This document shows positions 1 to 5,933 of a stretch of 10,485 bases of DNA, in pieces. Positions within the stretch are counted from its first letter, which is position 1. Each line of letters starts with the position of its first letter. The notes below the pieces were generated by a model. The model ran no database searches. It saw only the letters and a program-made list of their open reading frames with translations, and had not been told where the DNA came from. Source of the stretch: Verrucomicrobiota bacterium (GTDB lineage: Bacteria; Verrucomicrobiota; Verrucomicrobiia; Limisphaerales; AV2); NCBI GenBank assembly GCA_003218935.1, contig QHPA01000225.1, positions 1 to 10,485 on the forward strand. The letters run 5' to 3'. The position numbers were made by a program, and so were the translations under genes.

Positions 1-282
1 AATCCAGGCAGCGCGCTCAACTTCCAGTATTACGGCCTGCCAAGCAATACCAGCATCTCCGTTTCCGGCAACGGCGACTTTAGCGGAGCCATCGATGCTC
101 CCTCCGCCGCCCTCACTTTGAATGGCTTCGGAAGTAGCGGAAGTTTCATTGGTTCCTGCATCGTGTCCTCAGTGACGATGAACGGCGACGTCAAATTCCA
201 TTACGACGAAGCCCTGGCCAAACTCGGCCCGATCCGCGGTTACATCGTCACGTCGTGGAACGAAGTTAATCCGAACAATTAA
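1..282 (+). CDS. C-terminal end of a PilX-type pilus assembly protein (partial)
   Basis: The open frame enters from the left edge and ends at TAA 280-282, giving 93 visible residues. The sequence is rich in Gly, Ser and Asn and has a beta-repeat look: an SGNGDFSGAIDAPSAALTL stretch, then GSFIGSCIVSSVTMNGDVKF, then HYDEAL near the end. The pattern of a surface 'found here' motif, an 'alternative place' motif, then a lysine/phenylalanine and HYDEAL is familiar from the C-terminal domain of PilX-like proteins (the DUF7305 type), where repeated strands form a small beta-solenoid. It is probably a minor pilin or pilus-tip protein. The start and any N-terminal membrane helix lie outside the window. 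A terminator follows 25 bases later, so this gene ends its transcription unit. The next genes are also pilin-like, so this is probably one pilus locus. The family assignment is from memory of the motif, not from a search. Confidence 0.7.
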   Translation, partial: NPGSALNFQYYGLPSNTSISVSGNGDFSGAIDAPSAALTLNGFGSSGSFIGSCIVSSVTMNGDVKFHYDEALAKLGPIRGYIVTSWNEVNPNN

Positions 283-306
283 GTCCGAAATATCTATCCC
301 TTCGGA

Positions 307-340
307 AGCGGCGGTCATGTGACCGCCGCTGTTTTGTTTT
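307..340 (+). terminator. Rho-independent terminator of the PilX-type gene
   Basis: Arms 307-317 and 320-330 (AGCGGCGGTCA and TGACCGCCGCT) are perfect reverse complements. The central TG is too short for a loop, so about 10 pairs with a 4-base loop would form. The T-rich run GTTTTGTTTT follows at once (331-340). It lies 24 bases after the stop of the upstream gene. The hairpin core is nearly the same as one REP hairpin near 8505-8526, so it may be a repeat that was recruited as a terminator. Confidence 0.85.
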
Positions 341-627
341 CAACCCACACCTTTGTCCGCCCGACCGCAATCCCGGCGTGTCCCGAAGCACGTCAAAAAA
401 GCGGACACGCGTCCACGAAAGACGAGCTTGAGATGCTCGGCAAAGAGGAGTAACGAGTTCTCCCTCCGGTCGCTGGAGAAGGCCATCCGGAGAATCGGCA
501 TTGCACACCGCCTAAGCGACAAGGCAGCTAAGAATCACCTGAACAACATGTTGGATAAAACTCCGCTCACGCGATGTGCGCCGGTAATCGCGCTTTTGGT
601 TCAACACTTCGGCGGTAAGGCCATTCA

Positions 628-644
628 GCCCTAGTGAGTAGGGC
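628..644. promoter_or_regulatory. Dyad GCCCTA-N5-TAGGGC, possible operator
   Basis: GCCCTAGTGAGTAGGGC is a perfect 6-bp inverted repeat around five bases, about 155 bases before the first pilin-like gene. Its size and symmetry fit the binding site of a dimeric regulator, or a short RNA hairpin. No T-run follows, so it is not a terminator. The role is inferred from position only. Confidence 0.3.
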
Positions 645-671
645 CGTAATAGTTCTTGGGAGAATCGGGTT

Positions 672-689
672 TGTTAAACAGGCTTAACA
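672..689. promoter_or_regulatory. Dyad TGTTAA-N6-TTAACA, possible operator
   Basis: TGTTAA (672-677) and TTAACA (684-689) are perfect reverse complements six bases apart. The dyad is AT-rich in a GC-rich setting, about 110 bases before the pilin-like operon. It could be a regulator site or part of a promoter. No matching -10 box at normal spacing was found. Confidence 0.25.
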
Positions 690-799
690 CGCTGCGCCTG
701 AATGTGTTTTGCGGATTACAAGCGATCATAGGTTGTGCGGCAAATGGGTCTCGGCAAGCTGGCTGCTGAACTTTGGCTTAGACCTAATCAGGGTTCCGA

Positions 800-1282
800 A
801 TGAAGATAAGAACTTCAAGCCAATCGAGTGCGGACGCTCTGCGAGGGAGCTGCGGTCTGTCACAGAAAGCATTCACGCTCGCCGAAGTTGTCATTGCGAT
901 GGCCATAACTGTCATGTCGCTGGCCGGCGTGATTATGGGGTACATCTTCGCCATCCGACAGGCGGAGTGGTCGGCCTACTCGCTGGCGGCCCAGTCGCTG
1001 GCCACCCAGCGCCTGGAACAAACCCGGGCGGCCAAGTGGGACCCGCGCGCTTCACCGCCCGTAGATGAGGTGATTACCAATAATTTCCCGACCGTTCCTA
1101 CCAACATTCTTGATATGCCGGTCTCCGGCACCAATATGGCCTACGCCACCAACTTCACGACCATCAGCGATGTAACCAACGGCGGGTATCCGCTGAAACT
1201 GATCCGCGTCGATTGCGTTTGGTCGTTCCGAGAACGCGCATTCACCAACACCATTGCCACTTATCGCGCTCCCGACCAATGA
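800..1282 (+). CDS. PilV/GspI-like minor pseudopilin
   Basis: This is a 160-residue protein with a type IV prepilin N-terminus. A 24-residue basic leader ends in SQKA, followed by FTLAEVVIAMAI. Cleavage by prepilin peptidase would fall between A24 and F25, leaving Glu at mature position 5 (E29), the residue used in pilin assembly. Residues about 26-50 form the hydrophobic helix that anchors the subunit before assembly. After it comes LAAQSLATQRLEQTRAAKW, close to the LA.Q.LE pattern of PilV/GspI minor pseudopilins. The alanine before the cleavage site replaces the usual glycine. ATG 800 has a weak upstream AGGG. The stop overlaps the next start as ATGA (1279-1282), so the two genes are translationally coupled. 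It probably acts in the inner membrane and filament tip. The GspI or PilV assignment is by motif and gene order. Confidence 0.8.
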   Translation: MKIRTSSQSSADALRGSCGLSQKAFTLAEVVIAMAITVMSLAGVIMGYIFAIRQAEWSAYSLAAQSLATQRLEQTRAAKWDPRASPPVDEVITNNFPTVPTNILDMPVSGTNMAYATNFTTISDVTNGGYPLKLIRVDCVWSFRERAFTNTIATYRAPDQ

Positions 1283-1911
1283 ACATCACCCTGTTTAAAT
1301 CATCGGGCGTCGGCCGGAGCCATCAGAGCAGGTCATCGGCCTTCACGCTGGTGGAAGTGCTGGTCGCTTCGTCCATCATGCTCCTGGCATTGGTCGGCGT
1401 GCTCGGGGTCCAATTCTTCGGCATGAAGCTGTTCGAGTTGACCAAATCAAAACTGGGCGCGAGTGATGACGCGCGCAAAGCGATCGACCTTCTGGTCACC
1501 GAAGTCCGGGTCGCGAAAATGATTCGAATTGGCGAAGGTGGTCTCGGCGCTCCCAACTTCACGGACTGCGGCCCCAACACGCCACAGCAGGGCAACGCCA
1601 TTCAGATTTACGCCTCGACGAACGCGAACTCTTTCGTTCGATATTACTTCAATTCAAGCAGCAACCGGCTGGAGCGGACGCCGAACGGCATTACCGCATC
1701 CTCCGTCGTGGCCAATTTCATCACCAATCGTTACCCCATCTTTACTTCCGAGGACGCCTTCGGAAAGACCAACTACAACAACCCAAAAAATCACGTGATC
1801 TCGATGCGGTTGGAGTTTTATCAGACGCAGTATCCGATCATGCCGATCGGCCCAGGGAGCTACTACGACTACTACAAGATTTCCACGAAAACAGCGCAAC
1901 GCGTATTCTAG
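1279..1911 (+). CDS. PilW/GspJ-like minor pseudopilin
   Basis: This is a 210-residue type IV prepilin-like protein. The leader ends in SRSSA, then FTLVEVLVASSIMLLALVGVL. Cleavage after A21 leaves Glu at mature position 5 (E26), and residues 23-46 are the hydrophobic helix. The following segment SDDARKAIDLLVTEVRVAKMI is amphipathic, as in PilW/GspJ proteins, and the C-terminal half is a Tyr- and Asn-rich globular region. The frame is open further upstream to 1213, but ATG 1279 is preferred because it overlaps the previous stop and gives a normal short leader. It lies between PilV-like and PilX-like genes, the usual minor-pilin order, so it probably belongs to the same filament-priming complex. 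It has alanine instead of glycine before the cleavage site. Confidence 0.8.
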   Translation: MNITLFKSSGVGRSHQSRSSAFTLVEVLVASSIMLLALVGVLGVQFFGMKLFELTKSKLGASDDARKAIDLLVTEVRVAKMIRIGEGGLGAPNFTDCGPNTPQQGNAIQIYASTNANSFVRYYFNSSSNRLERTPNGITASSVVANFITNRYPIFTSEDAFGKTNYNNPKNHVISMRLEFYQTQYPIMPIGPGSYYDYYKISTKTAQRVF

Positions 1912-1919
1912 CAACCCTT

Positions 1920-3692
1920 ATGAACACAACCCTGGCCCGCGACCGGAAGACCAAGGAGGGCTCCGTCCTCTTTATGGTGCTGATTCTCATTGTGATCGCC
2001 TTTTTGATGCTGTCCAGCGTGCTCTCCTGGAGTTCAAACAACGCCACCACGATCGCTCGGAACAGCCAGTATTGGCGAACCATCGGAGCGGCGGAAGCGG
2101 CCACCGAAAAGGTCCTGACCCGCCTCTCCAGGGACTTTCAGAGCGTCAATGGCGAGGACACAGTTTATCGAACCCTTACCTTGGGGTCGTACGCGCAACA
2201 GGTCCCCACCGCCGCCGAAAACAGCTATTGGAGTACTTACGCCTTCAGTGACGGGCAGGGCAACAAAGACCAGACTTACGTCAACCTGGTTCCAGGCACT
2301 CGAACCAACTGGACCGCGCTCAATTCGCAATATGCAGGACTCTTTGGCGTCACCGACGGGTATCAGGTCAGGTCCTACGCCCGCGACACGCAGGGTCGTT
2401 TCGATGTGTCGGCCGGCGTTCAACAAAACGTGCAGCTCGCCACGATCCCGGTTTTTCAATTTGCCATTTTCTACAATGTGGACCTGGAAGTTGAGCCCGG
2501 ACCGAACATGACCGTCACCGGCCGGGTCCACGGTAACTCTGACATTTATCAGAATCCTGGCGCCACCCTCACCTATCAAAGCGCCGTCACGGTCGCCGGA
2601 GACATCAAAACTGGACCGGTCCCTGGTGATCCCTCCCATCTCGGAATCGACAACGGCAAGGTCGTTTATAAGACGCCCGGGCCGGACGGTACCGGCACCA
2701 AGATCGACCAGTTGACACTGCCGATCAGCCAGGGGGGCAGCGATCCGAACAAAGTTTACGAAATTTTGAATCCAACTCCGCCCGGCGGCGACACGGATGC
2801 GGCCGTTGGCGTCCAGCGCTACTACAACAAGGCCGACATCATCGTCAAAGTGACCGACTCCGGCGTTGTCGCCACGAGCGGTGCATTGAATCTTAACGCC
2901 ACCCAGGTGACTCTGCCCGGCGGGATTGTTACCGCTTATACCAACAAGTTTTACAACGGGCGCGAGGGCAAAGGAATCAACGCCATTGACATCGACGTGA
3001 GCAAACTCAAGAACTGGGCAGACAACAAGAGCTCGACCGGTGGGGGAAGCGATTTGTGGACACTTTATGGGCGCGAGCCCAATTCGATTTACGTCATCGA
3101 CCAGCGAAAAAATGTTCCGGCCGGCACGGAAGCTGGCGTTCGCGTGGTCAATGGCTCGCAACTCCCGAATGGTGGATTAACCGTGGCCACCCAGGATCCC
3201 ATTTACGTTCAAGGCGATTTCAACACCAAGGATTCGACCGGCACCTCCAGCGGCTCAAATACAGCCCACACAAAACCGTCCTCGCTGGTCGCCGACGCCG
3301 TCACCGTGCTGTCCAACGGGTGGTTGGACAACCAGAACGCCAGCAAAAACAACAACCCTGCGACCAGCACCACCGTCAACGCCGCGTTCCTGGCCGGCAT
3401 CGTGAAGACCACCTCCAGTTCCTATAGCGGCGGCGTAGAGAACTTCCCGCGTTTTCTGGAAACCTGGAGCGGCGACACCTTGACCTACAACGGCTCGATG
3501 GTGGTATTGTTTTACAGCAAGATCGCCACCGGCCTTTGGAAGGGGACCGGTGGTTATTACAGTCCGCCAGTGCGCAATTGGACTTTCGACATCAATTTTT
3601 TGGATCCCCACAAAATGCCGCCGTGCACTCCTGCGTTTCGCGTGCTGCAGCGGGGTGACTGGCTGACTTTGGGCCGGGACCCCGCAGGCTAA
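1920..3692 (+). CDS. PilX-like pilus assembly protein, 590 residues
   Basis: The N-terminus has a short basic leader, then KEGSVLFMVLILIVIAFLML at about 13-32, the PilX-type 'G-S-x-L' start with a single hydrophobic helix (14-37) and no Glu at position 5. A helical stretch with GAAEAATEKVLTRL (about 57-70) continues the pilin stalk. The rest, about 180-590, is a long, Gly/Thr/Asn-rich, beta-type extracellular part, including YVQGDFNT near 430, a pattern also seen in the PilX-type proteins of this group. It is far longer than classical PilX (about 200 residues), so it may act as a tip or adhesion subunit. The gene starts eight bases after the previous stop without a visible Shine-Dalgarno site, which suggests coupling. 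The last residues, RDPAG, lie next to a repeat, and the stop may have been supplied by it. The family is inferred from the N-terminus and order. Confidence 0.78.
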   Translation: MNTTLARDRKTKEGSVLFMVLILIVIAFLMLSSVLSWSSNNATTIARNSQYWRTIGAAEAATEKVLTRLSRDFQSVNGEDTVYRTLTLGSYAQQVPTAAENSYWSTYAFSDGQGNKDQTYVNLVPGTRTNWTALNSQYAGLFGVTDGYQVRSYARDTQGRFDVSAGVQQNVQLATIPVFQFAIFYNVDLEVEPGPNMTVTGRVHGNSDIYQNPGATLTYQSAVTVAGDIKTGPVPGDPSHLGIDNGKVVYKTPGPDGTGTKIDQLTLPISQGGSDPNKVYEILNPTPPGGDTDAAVGVQRYYNKADIIVKVTDSGVVATSGALNLNATQVTLPGGIVTAYTNKFYNGREGKGINAIDIDVSKLKNWADNKSSTGGGSDLWTLYGREPNSIYVIDQRKNVPAGTEAGVRVVNGSQLPNGGLTVATQDPIYVQGDFNTKDSTGTSSGSNTAHTKPSSLVADAVTVLSNGWLDNQNASKNNNPATSTTVNAAFLAGIVKTTSSSYSGGVENFPRFLETWSGDTLTYNGSMVVLFYSKIATGLWKGTGGYYSPPVRNWTFDINFLDPHKMPPCTPAFRVLQRGDWLTLGRDPAG

Positions 3693-3703
3693 ACCGCAAA
3701 GCG

Positions 3704-3775
3704 GGTGGGGCGAGACCCCGTCGAGCCCTAATTTCTATCCATGGGAGATAAGGCTCGACGGAGTCTCGCTCCACC
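3704..3775. repeat. 24-bp inverted repeat between convergent operons
   Basis: Arms 3704-3727 and 3752-3775 match at 22 of 24 positions, for example GTCGAGCC against GGCTCGAC, and enclose a 24-base AT-richer loop. The structure sits 11 bases after the PilX-like stop and 27 bases after the pyrB stop, which converge on it. A long stem readable from both strands could slow or stop transcription from either side, although no strong T-run follows. The high GC arms and the conserved GAG.C.CCGTCGAGCC look like an interspersed repeat family; that needs a genome search. Confidence 0.75.
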
Positions 3776-3802
3776 GTTTGGGAATTGCTTTTGCCAGCCA
3801 CT

Positions 3803-4759
3803 CTACGCGGCAATTTCCTGCGGGCCTTTGCCGCCGTTGACCAGAAAGAGCACGGCCATGCGCACCGCCAAACCGTTGGTGACCTGCTCCAGAATCACCG
3901 AGCGCCTGCTGTCGGCAATCTCGCTGTCGATTTCCACGCCGCGGTTGATGGGGCCTGGATGCATGATCAGCACCTCGGATTTCGTCCGCCCCAGGCGCTC
4001 CTTGCTCAATCCGAACAGGCTGGTGTATTCGTGGAGGCTCGGGAACATCGTCCGGCGCTGCCGCTCATGCTGAATGCGCAGCAGGTTGATAATGTCGGCA
4101 TCGGCAATGGCTTCATCCACGTCGTACGTCACCCGACAGCCCATCTGCTCAAAAACGCGCGGCACCAGCGTGCTGGGGCCGCAGAGCGTCACGTTCGCTC
4201 CGAGTTTGGTCAGCGCCCAGATGTTTGAGCGGGCAACCCGGCTGTAGAGAATGTCGCCCAGGATGGTGACGTTAAGCCCGGCAATCTTCCCTCTTCGTTC
4301 GCGAATGGTGAACGTGTCGAGCAATGCCTGCGTCGGATGCTCATGCGCGCCGTCTCCGGCATTGATGACACTCGCGTTCAGAAAGCGCGAAAGAAAATGC
4401 GGCGCGCCGGCCGCGCTGTGGCGGATGATGATGATGTCCGCGTTCAACGCCTCGAGATTGCGGGCCGTATCCTTGAGCGTCTCGCCTTTCTTGAGCGAAG
4501 ACGCTTCGGCTGTGAAATTGATGACATCGGCGGTCAACCGAAGCGCCGCGAGCTCAAAGCTGATGCGCGTGCGTGTCGAAGGCTCGATGAAAAGATTGAC
4601 GACGGTTTTGCCGCGCAGGGCCGGGACTTTTTTTATGGCGCGTTCGCCGACGGCTTTGAACGCCCGCGCCGTGTCGAGCACGGTGGTGATTTCCTCGGCG
4701 GCGAGCGATTCGATGTCGAGCAGATGTTTTCGGTTCCAGGTCATGGCTCTTCCCATCAT
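3803..4759 (-). CDS. pyrB: Aspartate carbamoyltransferase catalytic subunit
   Basis: PyrB joins carbamoyl phosphate and L-aspartate to form N-carbamoyl-aspartate, the second step of pyrimidine synthesis, in the cytoplasm. The 318 residues match the family's usual length. Visible motifs are STRTR at 61-65 (carbamoyl-phosphate binding), SSLKKGE at 87-93, HPTQALLD at 141-148, LRIQHERQ at 227-234 (aspartate loop), and [11 protein letters not shown] at 267-277. The start ATG 4759 overlaps the pyrR stop as ATGA, and GGAAAAGG lies just before it; ATG 4744, with GGGAAGAG upstream, is a possible alternative start. No pyrI (regulatory subunit) and no pyrC follow here, so the operon shown is only pyrR-pyrB. 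Control is expected through the PyrR attenuator upstream. The gene converges with the pilin operon. All active-site motifs appear intact. Confidence 0.97.
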   Translation of the reverse strand: MMGRAMTWNRKHLLDIESLAAEEITTVLDTARAFKAVGERAIKKVPALRGKTVVNLFIEPSTRTRISFELAALRLTADVINFTAEASSLKKGETLKDTARNLEALNADIIIIRHSAAGAPHFLSRFLNASVINAGDGAHEHPTQALLDTFTIRERRGKIAGLNVTILGDILYSRVARSNIWALTKLGANVTLCGPSTLVPRVFEQMGCRVTYDVDEAIADADIINLLRIQHERQRRTMFPSLHEYTSLFGLSKERLGRTKSEVLIMHPGPINRGVEIDSEIADSRRSVILEQVTNGLAVRMAVLFLVNGGKGPQEIAA

Positions 4760-5289
4760 GCCTTTTCCAGATAAACCACGTCTTCACCGTCGGTTTCCTG
4801 CAGGCGCACATTAATGCGTTCGCTGAGAGAGGTAGGCACATTCTTGCCGACGAAATCGGCTTTAATCGGAAGTTCGCGGTGACCTCGATCAATGAGCACG
4901 GCCAATTGAATTCGCCTGGGCCGGCCAAAGTCATTGAGCGCATCGAGCGCTGCGCGCGTGGTGCGCCCGCTGAACAGCACATCATCCACCAGCACAACCG
5001 TTTTGCCGGTGATGTCGAAGGGAATCACGGTCGGATGAATTTTCGGGGCAGCCTGCTGTCCGAGGTCGTCGCGGTGCATCCCGACATCCAGACTGCCGAC
5101 CGGCACCGCATGTCCCCAGATGCCGCTCAGGAAATCGGCCAGTCGCTTCGCCAGATACACGCCCCCGCGTTGCACGCCAGCCAGGACGACCTCTGTGCTC
5201 ACCTCATTGCGTTCAGCGATCTCGTGCGCTATGCGCGCCAGGGCCCGTTGAAGGCCGGAAGCACTTAAGATGACGGTCGGTTCAGACAT
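4756..5289 (-). CDS. pyrR: Bifunctional pyr operon regulator / uracil phosphoribosyltransferase
   Basis: PyrR binds pyr leader RNA when UMP is abundant and reduces expression of pyrimidine genes; many members also convert uracil plus PRPP to UMP. The 177 residues have the PRPP-binding loop [13 protein letters not shown] (98-110), the N-terminal [18 protein letters not shown] typical of Pyr[11 protein letters not shown] (38-47), and [11 protein letters not shown] (66-76). ATG 5289 is chosen because it gives the family's normal N-terminus. A GTG at 5310 in frame would add seven residues read from the terminator itself, and is less likely. No Shine-Dalgarno site lies at normal distance: seven U's and a hairpin directly precede ATG. 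This suggests that transcription attenuation and translation start are linked. The stop overlaps pyrB, so the two are coupled. Confidence 0.96.
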   Translation of the reverse strand: MSEPTVILSASGLQRALARIAHEIAERNEVSTEVVLAGVQRGGVYLAKRLADFLSGIWGHAVPVGSLDVGMHRDDLGQQAAPKIHPTVIPFDITGKTVVLVDDVLFSGRTTRAALDALNDFGRPRRIQLAVLIDRGHRELPIKADFVGKNVPTSLSERINVRLQETDGEDVVYLEKA

Positions 5290-5330
5290 AAAAAAATCGA
5301 ACCGGACCACCTTCAGGTGGTCCGGTTCGA
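5290..5330 (-). terminator. Attenuator terminator directly before pyrR
   Basis: In the minus-strand RNA, TCGAACCGGACCACCT (5330-5315) and AGGTGGTCCGGTTCGA (5312-5297) are perfect 16-base complements around two bases, giving about 15 pairs with a 4-base loop. Seven U's follow (5296-5290), and the pyrR ATG is next. It is one of the strongest intrinsic terminators possible, placed before the gene and not after one. With the PyrR-binding loop 27 bases upstream, this is the terminator of a pyrimidine attenuator. It may also serve as end signal for the small gene upstream. Confidence 0.92.
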
Positions 5331-5357
5331 CAAACGGGGAAGGTCTCTTTCATGCTG

Positions 5358-5377
5358 TCCTTCGCGACCTCGCCGGA
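5358..5377 (-). promoter_or_regulatory. PyrR-binding RNA loop (anti-antiterminator)
   Basis: Read on the minus strand, positions 5377-5358 give UCCGGCGAGGUCGCGAAGGA. This matches the PyrR-binding loop as I recall it from Bacillus subtilis (UCCAGAGAGGCUGAGAAGGA) at 15 of 20 positions. It keeps UCC and GGA as the closing stem, GAGG in the bulge side, and GAAGG on the 3' side. It lies 27 bases before the terminator and 68 before pyrR. PyrR with UMP should stabilise this loop, freeing the terminator to form. The competing antiterminator is not certain; UCCGG (5377-5373) could pair with CCGGA (5325-5321) in the terminator's left arm. Confidence 0.8.
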
Positions 5378-5408
5378 TCGCATTAAAGGAATGTGCTGTG
5401 TCAGTCTG

Positions 5409-5639
5409 TTAATTGCTCTGAGTGTTTTGCGACTGTTGCGCCTGCCTGGCTTTGCGCCACTTGGAACGATGGTTGACAATCCAATCCGTCAACGCCCGTT
5501 CAAACCCGATGTCGTGGCCGGCCTTCTCCGACTCGATCCATTTGTGCTTCAAAATCTCCTCACGCTCGGCTTGGAACTCGCGGTAAAGGCTGGAGTTTTT
5601 CACCAGGTCGTTGGCCGAAGCGTCTGGTCTCTCGCTCAT
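5409..5639 (-). CDS. Small conserved-looking protein upstream of the pyr attenuator
   Basis: This 76-residue soluble, charged protein has no signal peptide or membrane helix. Its centre, EREEILKHKWIESEKAGHDIGFERALTDWI (residues about 24-53), resembles the 'ILEH+W..SE+AG+D+G...A..D' motif I associate with the DUF4032 C-terminal region and related short proteins; this is a weak, memory-based match. The basic C-terminus (about 55-70) could touch nucleic acid. It starts at ATG 5639, with only a distant GAGAAG upstream, behind a candidate promoter at 5671-5698. Its stop is 31 bases before the PyrR-binding loop, so it is probably the first gene of the same transcript but is not under attenuation. 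Function unknown. Confidence 0.65.
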   Translation of the reverse strand: MSERPDASANDLVKNSSLYREFQAEREEILKHKWIESEKAGHDIGFERALTDWIVNHRSKWRKARQAQQSQNTQSN

Positions 5640-5670
5640 AGCTTGATGGTCGAACTTCTCAGTTCATCGG

Positions 5671-5698
5671 AATGTAACATTGGCCACCCGGTTGACAA
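5671..5698 (-). promoter_or_regulatory. Candidate sigma-70 promoter for the small gene and pyr operon
   Basis: On the minus strand, TTGTCA (5698-5693) is one mismatch from the -35 consensus, and TACATT (5676-5671) matches four of six -10 bases, with 16 bases between. Transcription would begin near 5664, about 25 bases before ATG 5639. No other promoter candidate was recognised between here and the PyrR loop. Confidence 0.4.
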
Positions 5699-5808
5699 CC
5701 GAAAATTACGGATGCCCGCACGAGGGTGCAACTTGGCACTACCACGACCCTATCGAGTCCGGTCTGCAAGATTTCCCAAGACCCCTCACCCTGTCCCTCT
5801 CCCAGAGG

Positions 5809-5898
5809 AACATCCAACATCGAACACCCAACGCCGAACATCGAATGGCAGCGCGAATCCTCGCTCACTTCGGCGTTCGAAGTTCGATGTTGGACGTT
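5809..5898. repeat. 30-bp inverted repeat after mrp, interspersed-repeat type
   Basis: Arms 5809-5838 and 5869-5898 match at 26 of 30 positions and surround a 30-base loop. Each arm is made of short tandem-like AACATC/GAAC units (AACATCCAACATCGAAC; opposite arm TTCGATGTT). A CCCTCACCCTGTCCCTCTCCC-like run lies just to the left (5783-5803). It starts 36 bases after the mrp stop on the minus strand. In RNA it would fold into a long hairpin with no U-run, so it could protect the mrp 3' end or reduce readthrough. The composition suggests an interspersed repeat family, unproved here. The rest of 5640-5933 has only the candidate promoter. Confidence 0.75.
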
Positions 5899-5933
5899 CG
5901 AGGTTTTCCCTCGGCTCAGGGGCTGCCGGCGGC

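Larger units (their letters stand above)
341..799. other. Intergenic region between two pilin transcription units
   Basis: I see no convincing gene in these 459 bases. An open frame at 353-634 (+) would encode 93 residues, but it is strongly Lys/Arg rich, has no recognisable domain, and two other frames are open over the same bases. The right part (628-689) has two small dyad symmetries, listed separately, and must contain the promoter of the pilin-like operon that starts at 800. No clear sigma-70 pair and no GG-N10-GC sigma-54 pair was recognised. Confidence 0.5.

Noticed and set aside
353..634. 93-aa open frame on the plus strand between the two pilin units
   Set aside because: No ribosome site, Lys/Arg-rich without domain, overlapping open frames in other phases, and it crosses the dyad at 628-644; chance frame in GC-rich DNA is more likely.
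2034..3161. 375-aa open frame on the minus strand opposite the PilX-like gene
   Set aside because: Antisense shadow of a well-supported gene; no recognisable motifs, and GC-rich codon structure keeps the opposite strand open.
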